Shown piece after piece: positions 1-11,890 of a DNA stretch of 64,000 nt. The notes under the pieces are model-generated. The model saw only the letters and a program-made list of their open reading frames with translations, made no database searches and was not told where the DNA came from. Both the position numbers and the translations under genes were made by a program. The stretch comes from Miscanthus floridulus (taxonomy: Eukaryota; Streptophyta; Magnoliopsida; Poales; Poaceae), in the NCBI RefSeq assembly GCF_019320115.1, contig NC_089586.1, forward strand, positions 3,124,804 to 3,188,803. Reading direction: 5' to 3'. The stretch's first letter is position 1. Each line of letters opens with the position of its first letter.

Positions 1-79
1 TTCACCTGTCGGCCCCCGACAGATGGCTACTGTTCACTGGAGACGTTTTTCTCTCTCCTCATTTCCTCTCTCACAGACA

Positions 80-220
80 CCGCCGGAGCCGGAGAAGCTC
101 GTTTTTCGGGCTCCGCGGCTCCGGCTCCCCTGGCACCTATCGGACCATGGGCGGCCGACAGGTGCGGAAGCCGGAGCCCGGCCAAAGAGGTCCTTTATCC
201 CACGTCGGCCCGCCATTTCA
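80..220. repeat. GC-rich inverted-repeat fragment, MITE-like
   Basis: Blocks of GGAGCCGG near 85-95 face CGGCTCCGGCTCC near 115-130, and AGCCGGAGCCCGGCC follows at ~170-185. This style of GGAGCCGGAGCCC ending is common in grass hAT- or Tourist-like MITEs. I see no clear target duplication, so it may be a fragment or only a hairpin. Confidence 0.25.
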
Positions 221-852
221 TGGCCGGGCCCATGCAGGGTTTGGTCTACCGGTAACAACAAAATACAAAAGGCGACTAGTAGGAGCGAAAATAGCAACAA
301 CAAAAAAACACTAAAATGGCCAGAGTTTGTGAAACTTTATGATATGATTTTTTATTAAAATTTGGAAATCTGAACAAATCAGATCTGAATGGGAAGTAAA
401 ATTACTAGTATGCACATTTATCGGAGGTCACTAGTAGGACCCAATATTCCGAACCCTTGCCCAGAATCCTACGAGTGGCATGGTTTGAGGGAGGGCTCCG
501 ATGAGCAGTAAAAGTAGCGGACATTGCTGGACGGAAAGTAGACAGGTGGGCGGCGTATAAGAGAGGAAAGAGGGGAAGAAGAGAGGTGCATGTGAGGCTG
601 CCCGTGGGAGCCCATTTGTGACAATTGGGGACCATACAACTCTAGATAATGTTGGTAAATTATCCTTGATCCTATTTTTACTCAATCACCTCGACGAGAC
701 GACCAGAGAAAATATGGATGGTTTCATCTCATTCGATCAAACACTCGTTGAGATGGTCTCATCTTAAAAATAAGGGTTGGAACTATCTTGTCTCACCTCG
801 TCTTGGACCAAACACGCTAAAAGACTCGTGTGGTCCCACATCTCCTTTAAGA

Positions 853-990
853 AACCAAGGTCCCGTTCGCTTGTCTTGAAAATGGCTTATTCGGCTTCTT
901 TTTTTAGCCGGAACAGTATTTTCCTCTCACAACAATTCAGCAGGAACAGTGTTTTTCAGCCAGTTTCAGCCAAGTTTTAGACTAGCCAAG
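853..990. repeat. MITE fragment of the CGTTCG/GAACAGT family
   Basis: The piece starts CCCGTTCGCTTG and contains CCGGAACAGTATTTTTC-like and AGGAACAGTGTTTTTCAGCC segments. The same building blocks recur near 20655, 23165 and 33380, so this is one dispersed small non-autonomous family. The termini here are imperfect and no target duplication was confirmed. Confidence 0.4.
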
Positions 991-1566
991 ATACCCTTTT
1001 TTTAGAGAGCAATTTTTAGATGTTTTGAGGAAGAAATCAAGAGGTTGAGTAACAATGTCATGATTGACCGGTGGTGTTGGGAGGGGGTACGTACGACACT
1101 ATGAGTCTATGACTTTCCCAGCCGTCCTCAGATCCTTTTTACATGAATGTTTCCAGCAATAGTCTTATCTGTTTAGGTGTACTCATGAGTGTATGTGTTG
1201 GTGTGCGGTTGATTCTATCTACATTAGCAAGCTACCTCATCTACTAACATACATTTTGTTATCGATATCGGTACGTCGCACCATTCATTAATATTTATTT
1301 TTGATATAGTTTATATTTTGTGTAAATAATATAAGTAGTCTAATTTTATTCCAAATCATCCAAGTTCACCGCAACAACGCGTGGAGTATCCTTCTAATGT
1401 TTTAAAATAGCTAGTGGATAGCTACACTATTGCAAGAAATGATCCTTAACTTGCTCTTTTTTGTAGTTATTGTTTTCTTCGTTTATCTTTTTCTTTGTGC
1501 TGTTTCCATTTTGTTTCGGTTTGTGCTATTGACTTTACTTTTGCTTATTTTTTATTCTTATAGTAT

Positions 1567-1571
1567 CATTA
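1567..1571. repeat. Target-site duplication CATTA (left)
   Basis: CATTA lies directly before the TGTTACG end of the left LTR and recurs directly after the TCGTAACA end of the right LTR at 20592-20596. A perfect 5-bp duplication across 19 kb shows that the two LTRs belong to a single insertion event. Confidence 0.9.
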
Positions 1572-1922
1572 TGTTACGCCTGCATCTTCTACTGTGGTAT
1601 ATCTAGCACCAGAAGCTGAAGAGGAACAAAGGCCGCTGCGGGAGAATGGGCCGCAGCTACGAAGGTCTAGTCGGCCCAGAATTCCTAACCGGCGTGTCTC
1701 GGGCGGTGAATGGGCCAAGGCGTGACTTCGGCGTCTTATATACGGATAGGTGTGAGTCGAGAGGGGCTATGAAAGATAATTGTAATCACTTGCATCCTCC
1801 TGCAAACTTCCTCTGACTTTCGGCCCCGTGCTCTGCTATCCTTCCTCTGCTCCGTTCCTGCTTCCGCCTGAAACTCTATAATACACCACTCGAAATACCA
1901 GGATTCATCTGAGATCGTAACA
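1572..1922 (+). repeat. 5' LTR of the Reina-like element
   Basis: It begins TGTTACGCC and ends GATCGTAACA, giving a TGTTAC/GTAACA inverted terminus. It is 351 bp, the same length as the right LTR. A TATATA box at 1737-1742 is the likely core promoter of the element. Confidence 0.9.
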
Positions 1923-1925
1923 AAT

Positions 1926-1940
1926 TGGTATTCAGAGCCA
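1926..1940 (+). other. Primer binding site (tRNA-Met type, one-base insertion)
   Basis: TGGTATTCAGAGCCA starts three bases after the LTR. It matches the usual plant site TGGTATCAGAGCC, complementary to initiator tRNA-Met, except for one extra T. The insertion would weaken first-strand priming. Confidence 0.85.
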
Positions 1941-2051
1941 CGAAACCACCATCTCATCGCCTGCTCGCTGTCCAGCGTAGAGATCATTGCCGGTGTTCCA
2001 CTGGAGCCCCACGAGATCATCCACGACCACTTCACCCGGTTCCGCAAGCAG

Positions 2052-2785
2052 TTGGGCGATATGGACTCCAACACCAAGCTCATCCTCGACGAACTCAGAT
2101 CCGTGCAGGCGAATCTCAACGCCCGCATGGATTTGATGGAGAGCTCCGTCGGCAAGCGCGTCGCCTTCCTGGAGGATGTCGCTCAAGCGTTCGACACTTG
2201 GCGTCCGAAGGTGGACGCGATGGTGGACGAGTTGCGTGCGGAGGTGGGCGCGATTCGAAAGACGGATGAGAAGGTGGAGACATTGCGGGAAGAGATGACC
2301 GCGTTGCGCAAGTCCGTGAGCCGCTCCGTCCTCGATGTTGCGTCAGCCGTGCCGACCGGAGTGCTGTCGTCGCCTCCAAAGGTGTCCGCGGCAACGATTC
2401 CCACCGGCTGGACCAAATTCGGCCCATTAGGGCACCGTGAGGAATCAAGCCACCAGGGATTCGAGTATCCAACTCAATCCCCGGTAAAGGGTACGCTCAC
2501 TCCTTCCAATTCTGATCCCAAACCCAAGCTACTTCGTTCTTACTCTGGGTCAGCGCTCATAGCCGGTGTGCCCAGTGGATCGGGTGGGGGGAGATGGCTG
2601 TCCGCATCGTCCTTGGCATGGGGAAAGGGTTCCTGGGGGCAATGGGTTTAGAGAGGGAGCTCACGAACACATACCCAAAATGAATTTCCCCCCATTTGAT
2701 GGAGAGAACCCAAAATTGTGGCTAGGACGTTGTTTGGATTATTTTGACATGTACACGGTACCACACCATCGCTGGGTTAAGGTTG
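2052..2785 (+). pseudogene. Gag N-terminal fragment of the Reina-like element
   Basis: This is the structural Gag of the outer element. The start at 2052 gives a heptad-rich helical N-terminus (residues ~5-90, L/V/A spaced with charged residues), a Pro/Ser/Gly-rich stretch, and then the beginning of the retrotransposon Gag core, with PPFDGENPKLWL and a DYFDMY helix at about 2681-2760. A frameshift around 2600-2650 separates the coiled coil from the core: the first frame ends at 2651, while the core is in the next frame. The reading is cut at 2786 by the LTR of the nested element, and the remaining Gag core, zinc knuckle and protease are not found anywhere downstream. It cannot make a working Gag. 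Confidence 0.75.
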
Positions 2786-4753
2786 TGTCACACCTAATTT
2801 TAAGGATAAAATTGGATGCATAAAGCTCATGTGTGCCCAGGGATCAGTCATACACATAAGTCGACAAATTATAAAAAGTATCATCACGGTGTATCTTACA
2901 TCACAGTTAATAATATCACATAGTCTTACACAACATAGCGGAAGATAAAATGTAAACTCTCTCATGGAACTCCATCACAGGGAAGGTCAACTGGTTGACC
3001 ACAAGCCTAATAATCCTCAAGAAACTCCTCATACCCGTTGTCATCTGTTACTCGTCCGGGATTTTTATCCAAAAATAGAAAGTAAACAAGCGTAAGTACT
3101 TCCCATACTTAACAAGATAACATGGGGTTATGAAGCTAAAAAAGGATGACACAAGTTTACTGCAGTTAGCACTTTTAGTAAGTCAAGATTTTATTATCAA
3201 GTTTAATCAAGTTATGCTTAAGCTCCCATTTATACCCACATAATCAGATGTCAGAATCATTTGCATCATATTATCATCGTATACCATCATTAATTAACCA
3301 CAATGAGTAACCAATTGTTCTGTGAGTTTTTCGGGCCGCTCATGACCGTGAGCACGGCTGTTATAACAGTTTGTAACCCTCTGCAGAGGTGGTGCACATT
3401 TACCGCGAGTCGTGATTCCCATATGCCCGAGTTAATTACTCCCATGTCACTGCCAAGGTGAGCGGGCAGGGTACACTATGAAGCCATTTCATAGGTTTCT
3501 CTAACAAGTTAGGGCCGCTAGGTTTCCTCGGCAGGCAGATGTAGGAACCCCCCTTTCCTATGGCACATATCCATCGTGGCTATACATATAGGAACAGAGG
3601 CAGCCCTATACCCAATGTGGCAAGCCCCTTTTACGCCATAAAGGTAACCTCTAACAAGCTAGAAAAGGTTCTATTACTGAGCTAAAGTCAGAGCCATATG
3701 ACTCTCACGGTTGCACTATCAGTCCCAGCTTTTGCCGATAGATAAGTCCTTATGGAGGGCCGAGAGCAACATGATCGAAAGTCTTTTGCTCCTTCGCCCT
3801 ATGGATCAGATGTTATAAAGCATGTTTTACCTTTAGTTCCATAGAACCATTAACCAATGTATAGATCATGTTCAGTTAGAGCACTAGCAATCTACCCAAA
3901 TGCAATTAACCCAAAGGAGTCAAGGGAACATGTCATCAAATAACTAGGATATCCTTAAGGTTATCAAATTTAGACACATGCACATGAGTAAATGATTAAA
4001 GTGAATAGCACATCAAGGTAGGCCCATGCTATACTTGCCTTAGTTAGCAAACTCCTGCTGATCCTTCTGGTCATCGAAGAACTCTGGGTCTCCAACGTTT
4101 TCCTCACCGTCTGAACGCGACCACCACGGCAACATACAATATTCCAAAGGCATTCATGCAAAGCAAACAATCCTATAGTTAGAACAGTACGATAGTAGTA
4201 TAGAAAACAAGATAAAATGTTTATGAAAAGAATCTATGTCTCGCTACGATCACGTTAACGCGAAGTTCACGAAAATCGAAGCTAAAACGTGAAAGTTATG
4301 AATTAAACGGGGTTTCCTATAGCACTTTATTTAATTAAACCTAACCATGAAATTTAAAAGCTGCAAACTTGATTAACAGTGGTACTAACATGTAGATTAT
4401 GAAATTACGAAGCTAACGCAATTTAAACGGGTCAATTCGGAGCTAAAACGAAGTTTTTATGAGCAAAACAAATCTAATGGCATTTCTGTAAATACTAAAA
4501 ACGTATTTTAGACCAAAACAGTATGCTTTACGTTTTCAAAACGAGAAAGCGTACTCTGGAAACGTGCTTTGGACTACGGGTTAGGACTTAGAAAAACTCA
4601 GGGTCTCTTAAGCAAAACTGCCAGGGCGAAAGGGTATCGGCCATTCGGGGCCGTCGATCAAGTAAGGGATGGCCTGGATTAGAGAGGGGAAGAGAGATAA
4701 AGGGAGGCCGGCGGGGAACAGTGCAGCCGCGGCGGCTTAGCCATGGCCGGCCG
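2786..4753 (-). repeat. 3' LTR of the Tekay-like element, distal part
   Basis: Bases 2786-3564 align with 17099-17876, with roughly 4% differences by eye. From 3565 onward the second copy is absent. The LTR is interrupted at 4754 by the Tat element and resumes at 14462. No gene is seen; short open frames here are chance. Confidence 0.85.
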
Positions 4754-5223
4754 TGTGGGGGTATTAACCCCTATACCCTTACAGCTAGGTTTGGGCCGGC
4801 CAGGACTAGGGGGTCCGGCCCACTAGAAGACGACGCACGGCCTAGACGATCTGCTCGGAGTCCCACGCAAGGAATTAAGGCAGACTTGGAGATCAAGCAA
4901 GATCCTGGTCGATTAGAATAGGAATCCTTATCCGGCCACCTATGGCAATTGTAACTGGTTAGGATTAGTTTCTAGATCTGTAACCCTGCCCCCTAGACTA
5001 TATAAGGCGGGCAGGGGACCCCTCTCAAAAATCATCTCATTTACATACAGCAATACAATCAGACGCAGGACGTAGGTATTACACCTTCACAGTGGCCGAA
5101 CCTGGATAAAACCTCGTGTTTGTCTTGCGTCACCATCTCATTCGTAGCTTGCGCACCTATCTACCGATAATCTACTATCTTGGGCATACCCCTAGGTAGA
5201 CTGCCGACCATATTTCATCGATA
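4754..5223 (+). repeat. 5' LTR of the Tat element
   Basis: It begins TGTGGGGGTATTAACCCC and ends TCGATA, where the right LTR has TCGACA, so the terminal CA has mutated to TA. Its length is identical to the right LTR. Confidence 0.92.
4999..5005 (+). promoter_or_regulatory. TATA box in the Tat 5' LTR
   Basis: TATATAA lies in the context GACTATATAAGGCGGGCAGG, which is conserved unchanged in the right LTR (14237-14243) although both LTRs are diverged. It is the probable core promoter of the element, with transcription starting roughly 30 bases downstream. Confidence 0.7.
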
Positions 5224-5224
5224 G

Positions 5225-5242
5225 TGGCACGCCAGGTAGGGG
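5225..5242 (+). other. Primer binding site of the Tat element
   Basis: TGGCACGCCAGGTAGGGG begins one base after the LTR. TGGCGCGCCAGGTAGGG-type sites follow LTRs of this grass Tat family, and a related TGGCGCGCTAGGTAGAG occurs at 27000. I do not assign the tRNA. Confidence 0.75.
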
Positions 5243-5246
5243 GTGT

Positions 5247-7437
5247 GTGTACTGCTCCTTAGATGAACAAGATGGTCATCATCCCCGGTTCCATGGCTAT
5301 GCCAAACGGCCTCACGTTCATCATCGTCTAGATCACCTGGACCACTGGCTCCGACAACTTCATCGCCATGACCACGGAGGAGGCGCAGATCCAATCTGCG
5401 TCGACCACTGCTTCACCAGCATCAGCTACGGCTCCGACCACATTGGATCTGGCTCCGGCCACACCAGCATCGTCTTCAGCCACGCTGACAACCCATCGTT
5501 CGCTTCCTCGCTACAAAGGGAGGTAGATCGACAACACCAACCTGCTCGACTCCATCGATCAGGTCGGCACCAAGCTTGCTGAAACCCTAGCTCTGGTAGA
5601 TTCAATTCAAAATCAACCTACCGAGCAGGTAACCACTACCCACAATAGATCTACCCGACCAGCTCGAGCCAGTCGTCCTGCACGACTCGGTATGGATCTC
5701 GTGGTCACGTCTACTCCTGAAGGGCACTCCGTTTGTCGCCGACCAGCCCCCGCAACGGGTCTCCAGCTCTCTGAGTGCGAAGCCTTGATGGAGAATTACC
5801 AGGCTCAGCCCTACGACCTGCGAAACACTGCTTCCAACTACGCGTACAATATACAACGCTGCTCGAATCTATGTTTTATACATCAACCTCGGCCAAAGCC
5901 ACGCAACTTTATCAACATGGTTTGGATTGAGGAGTATCAAGAAGGATCGGTCCACATAGTTCAAGGGGGCGGCTCAAGCTCCCCGTCTAGCATCGCATCT
6001 AATGGCTCCGTCCACACTGAGCTTTAGCATCATGATAATGAAGAAGTTGAATATGATCTGGATATCCTAGACCACTCCCTGGGGTTCCCATGATTCCCAT
6101 CCTTCCCACCCAGGTGAGGAGACTTGATCAATGTTGTCAGTAATAACGAACCACTGGCAGTTGGCAAAACAGAACAAGAAAGGCTAGCACATGAAGCACA
6201 CAATATTGACCGGTTTAATCGTAGACAAGTTGAAGCCGAGGCAGAAGAGGAGGCACGACGCATAAGGTTCCAGCCACACGATCTCAATAATGCCTTTGAT
6301 AGGGTAGGGGAAAAGCAGGTCTTCAGGACTCCAAGCGCCAACGTAGCTATTGCTATGGCGATAATGCAACGACTACCCAATACCCTGAAAATCTAGGCAA
6401 TTCGTGATGATGTACAAGCCTACCTGGCGGCTGCTATAGCCTAGACCACAGAGATTGCAAACCAAGCCCGAGCTCTGTCTGTCTCAGTCGAATCAAGCCA
6501 TAGTCGCCAATACTCAAGTCGCCCACAACCACCCAACCAATGTGGCTCGTGCAACAACGACCCACCAGACAACCGTCAAGGCAGAAATGGTGGTCATGAT
6601 GGTGGTCGGGACGACAACCGCCACGACTACCAGGACGACAACCGCCACAACAACCAGGACGATAATCGATGAGACAACTGCGACAATCACCATGATAACC
6701 ACAGTCACGGGGTCAACCAGGGTGGCAATTAGGATCGCCGTGATGGCAATAACAATCTTCGCCATTCCCTCAGAGAACGCGATCTGCGCGATCGCATTAA
6801 CCAAAGAGCCAACGATCGTGCATCCCATGAAAGCTATCGCCGTATGGAATATGATACTACCCACGGCCCTCCGGGTTTGAAGCAGTTTACTCCTCACCTT
6901 TGCCAAGTCGTGTGGCCAAAAAACTTTAAGCTCGAAAAACTCTAGAAGTACGACGGCAAGGAGAACCCTGAGTTATGGGTCATGCTCTACGAAACCGCGT
7001 GCAGATCAGCCATGGCTGATGAGCACGTCATGTCTAATTACTTCCCAGTCGCCGTCGGCTATGCAGGACACCAATGGCTGGTCAGCTTGCCAGCAAACTA
7101 CTTTGATTCTTGGCAAGAGCTCAAGCAAGCATTCATCGATAACTTCATTGCTACTTGTGAACATCCAAGCAACAAATATGATCTGTAGTGGATTCGAGAT
7201 CGCAAAGATGAGCCACTGCGCGAGTACGTCCGACGCTTCTTGGAGATGTGCATCAAGGTCCCATCAATCTCCGACAATGATGCAATCAAAGCTTTCATCA
7301 CTAGTCTCCGCTTCCACGATGCCCTAAGGGACAAGCTTCTCCGCAAAAGACCTGAATCGGTCACAGCGCTCCTAGCTACTGCTAAAAAATATGCGGACAC
7401 CGATGATGCTAAAAAGATAACCATCGAATAAGCAGCA
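5247..7437 (+). pseudogene. Gag region of the Tat element, many stops
   Basis: The capsid-type Gag domain is readable from about 6950 to 7437 across an in-frame stop: a YDGKENPELW motif, an SWQELKQAF helix, then WIRDRKDEPLREYVRRF and a final helical segment ending at the stop near 7431. Upstream, 6540-6760 in the coding frame is an Asp/Asn/Arg/His-rich low-complexity tract of repeated DDNRH-like units; read in another frame it appears as a misleading Thr-rich ORF. TAG stops occur at 7186-7188, just before WIRDRK, and at several other places. Most replace an expected Gln or Trp codon, consistent with C-to-T or G-to-A transitions. Non-functional. Confidence 0.7.
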
Positions 7438-7439
7438 AG

Positions 7440-8552
7440 GGTTCCAAGCTCCGACCACCCCCACACCACGACGACTACCGTGGCAACCGTGGTCGGAATG
7501 ACAATTTTGATCGCCACAACCAGCGCAATGATTTTCATGACCACCACGACCAGCGTAATCAGCGGCGTAATCGCCATGACGATTACAGGGGCAAGCGTGC
7601 TTGGGAAGATGACGGTGAAGTAAACATCGTTAAAAAAGGTGGTGGACATCGCAACTACGAAGAAGACTATGCCAAAGCATTGAAAGGACCCTACCAGCTC
7701 TATCCCAAGTCAAACCATACCATAGAGAATTATCGTGTTCTCAAATCCATCTACATGCACCAACAGGCTCTAGATAAATCCGACAAGCCTAACGACGTAG
7801 GGGAGCAGCGTAACGAGGACAACGATGATGAAGACATAGATCCCCATCACAAGTACATCAAGCCAACTAACCGCGTCCACACCATCATTGGGGGTAGAGT
7901 GTCCATCGAGACTAAACGAGAGTGCAAGCTGCTCGCCCACGCTTGCTTGAACGTGGCCAATGCCGACAACCTCATCGTCGATCCACGGCTCCCTCCTTGA
8001 TCTCACCACGAGATCTCCTTCAGCAAAAAGGACCAATGGGCTACAATACCTGAGCCAGGGCATTTTCCTCTGGTTCTCGATCCTTGTATCAACAAGGTTT
8101 AGTTCGATAGAGTGCTGATTAACGGCGGCAGTTCCATTGATATACTGTTCAAGAATAGTTTGCTAGCCCTAAAGATAATCCAGGCTGATCTCAAGCCATA
8201 CGAGGCACAGTTCTAGGGTGTTCTCCTCGGAAAGAGCTCCATAGCTCTCAGGCAGATCACGCTACTTGTGCAATTTGGTACCCTAGACCACTTCCGCACC
8301 GACTACATCAACTTCGTGGTCGCTGACTTCGAGGGCACCTACCATGCTATCCTTGGCCAACCAGCGCTCACCAAGTTCATGGCCATACCTCACTATAGGT
8401 ATTTGGTGCTCAACATGCCTACTAAGAAGGGGGTTCTAACTCTCAGGGGCAACGTATACGCAGCTTACACATGCGAGGATGATAGCTTCAAAATAGCAGA
8501 GGCTCACGACCTCTCTATTCGCATGGCCGAGACCACACTCAACGCCAAGTAG
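7440..8552 (+). pseudogene. Gag C-terminus and aspartic protease region of the Tat element
   Basis: An Arg/His/Asp/Asn-rich basic linker (about 7460-7620) leads to a GPYQLYPKSNHTIENY segment at 7686, typical of the region before the protease in Tat elements. The retropepsin motif at about 8116-8150 reads LINGGSSIDILF, so the catalytic Asp of the usual D-G-G-S-S is Asn here, a single G-to-A change. ILGQPALTKFMA near 8350 is the conserved later protease segment. In-frame stops lie at 7999, ~8100 and ~8213. It once matured the polyprotein and is now inactive. Confidence 0.7.
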
Positions 8553-8559
8553 ACCCCAG

Positions 8560-10370
8560 CCGACCACCTAGAGATACCAGAGCTTGAGGCCCCATGCAAG
8601 AACATCAAGTCCAAAGAGCACAAAGAGATCTAGCTGGTCGACGGTGATCCCAGCAAAACGGCCCTTATCAGGGCCAACCTGGATCCTCAATAGGAAGACG
8701 CGCTCATCAGGTTCTTGAGGAGCAACGTGAGTGTGTTCGCATGGAAACCCACTGACATGCCCGGTGTACCTCAGAACTTGATCGAGCACTCCTTAAATGT
8801 CGATGGCAAGGCCAAACCCTTCAAGCAGAAGCTATGATGGTTCGCTCATGACAAAAAGGAGGCTATTAGGGTAGAAGTTACACGGCTTTTAGTAGTCGGA
8901 TTTATCAAAGAAGTGTATCATCCGGAGTGGTTAGCCAACCCGGTTCTTGTACGCAAAAAGAATAAGGAATAGAGAATGTGCGTTGATTACACTGATCTCA
9001 ACAAACACTGCCTTAAAGACCCCTTTGGCTTACCTCGCATAGACAAGGTTGTAGATTCAACTACCGGTTGCGAGCTGCTTTCCTTTCTCGATTGCTACTC
9101 TGGTTATCACCAGATCGCTCTCAAAAAGGATGACCAGATCAAGACATCCTTCATCATGTCCTTCGGCGCCTACTGCTATACGACCATGTCGTTTGGGCTC
9201 AAGAACGCTGGGGCTACCTACCAATGCGCCATACAGGCCTGCCTCAAAGACGAGATAAAAGACGACCTCGTCGAGGCTTATGTTGACGATGTAGTTGTTA
9301 AAACCAAGGAAACATACACCCTTGTCGACAACCTAGAACGTACCTTTGCAGCCCTTAACACATTCCAATGGAAATTAAACCCAAAGAAGTGCATCTTTGG
9401 TGTTCCATCTAGTATACTGCTCAGCAACACCGTCAGTCACGACGACATACGCCCTAACCCAGAGAAAGTAAAAGCTATCTTGGACATGAAGCCGCCCAAA
9501 AAGATGAAGGATGTTTAGAAGCTTACTAGATGCATGGTTGCCCTCAATCGTTTCATATCTAGATTAGGCGAAAAAGGACTACCGTTTTTCTAGCTGCTCA
9601 AAGCATCCGAGAAGTTTGAGTGGTCAAAGGAAGCAGACGCTGCCTTTACACAGCTGAAACAATTCCTTACATCACCTCCGGTCCTCACTACTCCTAGAGA
9701 AGACGAAACCCTCCTGCTTTACATTGCGGCAACTAATCAAGTGGTCTCCACTGCCATGGTGGTCGAGCGCGACGAGCCCGATCACGTCTACAAGGTACAA
9801 CGACCAATTTATTTCATTAGTGAGGTGCTCAGTGAATCCAAGACTAGGTACCCACAGATTCAGAAACTGATCTACGCCATACTAATTACATCCCAAAAGT
9901 TGAAACACTACTTCGACGGATATCGTGTGGTGGTCATGACCGAGTACCCTCTAAGAGACATCATTCGCAACAAGGATGCAAACGGGCGCATCGTCAAATG
10001 GGCAATGGAGCTATGCTCTTTCTCCTTAGAATTTGCAAGCCGTACTACAATCAAGTCTCAGGCACTTGTCGATTTCATCGTCGAGTGGACAGACTTAAGC
10101 ACACCTGCCTCTCAGGGGCCCGCCGAGTATTGGATGATGTACTTTGACGGCTCTCTCAACATCGACGGCATAGGAGTAGGAGTCCTTTTCGTATCACCAT
10201 CCAAGGAGCAGCTCCGATATGTCCTTAGGATTTATTTCCCGGTGTCTAATAACGCCGCCGAGTACGAAGCATGCCTACATGGTCTGCGCATTGCGGTCGA
10301 GCTCGGTGTCAAGCGTCTCTATGTCTACGGAGACTTGGCTCTGGTCATCAACCAACTCAACAAAGACTAG
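8560..10370 (+). pseudogene. Reverse transcriptase, RNase H and second (archaeal-like) RNase H of the Tat element
   Basis: RT runs from about 8800. MCVDYTDLNKHC at 8976, SFLDCYSGYHQI, MSFGLKNAGATYQ and the catalytic AYVDDVVVK at about 9275-9300 give the standard palm motifs, so the active YVDD is intact. The usual RNase H follows (VALNRF to about 10090). A second RNase H domain starts near 10120 with MYFDGSLNIDGIGVGV and NNAAEYEACLHGL. This duplicated RNase H is diagnostic of the Tat lineage. Stops at 9517-9519, ~9592 and 10368 break the frame; most replace Gln or Trp codons. A separate 8600-8800 segment with stops links to the protease. Confidence 0.85.
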
Positions 10371-11890
10371 GATACGACCAGCAAAAAGATGGACGCATAC
10401 TGCAAAGCGATCAGAAAGCTAGAAGGCAAGTTCTATGGCATCGAGTACACACATGTGGTCCAGGACAAAAATCAAGCAGCAGATGCACTGTCAAAGTTAG
10501 GATCATCCCGAGCCAAAGTCCCACATGGCGTATTTGTTCAAGACCTACTCACGCTCTCCATCAAAGAAGAAGATCCCGTGGTCAACAAGCCTCCAGACCA
10601 GCCATTGGTGGCTACGGTTCCGGCATCAAACACCACCAAACCACCTCCAACCACTAAGAAGCTCGACTGGAGAGTACCTTTCATCAAGTACCTAACAGAT
10701 GGTAGCAGTTACACCGATCAAATAGAAAACGAATGCCTGATGCGTCGTAGTAAGCAGTATCTGCTCGTCGATGGCAAATTGTGGTGCAAGAACGCGAAGG
10801 AGGAAATCTTGATGAAGTGTATAACCCAGGAGGATGGTGAACATCTCCTAGACAAAATCCACTCTGGCTCCTGTGGCAACCACGTGGCCTCGAGAATGCT
10901 GGTCGACAAGGCTTTCCGAGCAGGGTTCTATTGGCCGTCAGCCGTAGCCGATACAGAGAAGCTAGTCCGCCATTATGAAGGTTGTCAGTTTTTCACCAAA
11001 AGAATCCACGTACCAGCACACGAGATTCAGACTATACCAGCCTCTTGGCCCTTCGCATGCTGGGGACTGGATATGATCGGGCCTTTCAAACCGACCCCTA
11101 GAAAATTTACATGTGTCTTTGTGTTGATCGACAAATTCTCCAAGTAGATAGAGTACATGCCCCTAGTCAAGGCATCTTTAGAAAAGGCTGTCGTGTTCCT
11201 CGACTAGGTCATCAACCGCTTCGGCATACCCAACAACATCATCACTGATCTGGGTACTCAGTTCACCGAGAATGCTTTTTGAGACTTCTGCGATGAAAGG
11301 AGCATAGTAGTAAAATACGTCTCGGTGGCACACCCTAGAGCTAATGGATAGATCGAGTGGGCAAATGGTATGATCCTAGACGCACTTAAGAAGAGGATGT
11401 ATAGAGAGAATGACAAAGCTCCTAGAAGATGGCTCAAAGAGTTACCGCTATGGTCTGGGATCTCAGAACCCAACCCAGTCGCAATACTGGTGTATCACTA
11501 TACTTTATGGTTTATGGCGCTGAGGCAGTGCTCCTAGTAGATATAGCCTTCAGATCAGCATGGGTAGAGAACTTCGACGAAGACAAGGCCAATGAAGTGC
11601 GGGAGCTAGAAGTGAATAGTGCATAAGAGAAGTGGCTCGATTCTTGCGTATGTACGGCCAAATACCTTGCTGTTTTGCGCAGGTACTACAACAAGAACGT
11701 CAAGGAGCAGTTCTTCGTGGTCGGGGACCTGGTCCTAAAGTCGAAGATGAATTAGGCTGGTGTCCACAAACTCACAACCCCAAGGGAAGGACCCTTCATG
11801 ATCAAGGAGGTTACACGCCCTACATCTTACAGGTTAGCTTGCCTAGACGGCACAGACATACTCAATTCCTAGCACATCGACAAGCTTAGG
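10371..11890 (+). pseudogene. Integrase of the Tat element
   Basis: The connection region begins near 10389. The zinc-binding HHCC segment is at about 10855-11000 (HSGSCGNH then EGCQFF, so the last Cys is Phe). The catalytic core follows: CWGLDMIGPF at about 11060 with the first Asp, ITDLGTQF at about 11245 with the second Asp, and IEWANGMI at about 11350 with the Glu. Stops at 11146-11148, ~11206, 11281 and ~11350 interrupt it, again at positions where Trp or Gln would be expected. The C-terminal part (11430-11890) is frameshifted and ends near a possible termination at 11889. The element cannot integrate by itself. Confidence 0.75.

Larger units (their letters stand above)
1..1571. other. 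Flanking intergenic DNA without a recognised gene
   Basis: I find no protein family, tRNA or promoter here. The first ~250 bases are GC-rich with short inverted GGAGCCGG/CCGGCTCC blocks, the rest is AT-rich, and a MITE-like piece sits at 853-990. The open frames are short and low-complexity and look like chance. The sequence ends at the CATTA target site of the large Reina-like element. Confidence 0.6.

Noticed and set aside
4749..4753. Target duplication for the Tat element (GGCCG versus GGTGG)
   Set aside because: Only three of five bases match; kept as unproven.
6455..6906. Thr/Ile-rich + frame and Val/Ile-rich minus frame
   Set aside because: Out-of-frame readings of the Asp/Asn/Arg/His-rich gag linker of the Tat element.
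7098..7649. 183-codon minus-strand frame
   Set aside because: Shadow of the Tat gag region; hydrophobic only because of the complement of Asp/His/Asn codons.
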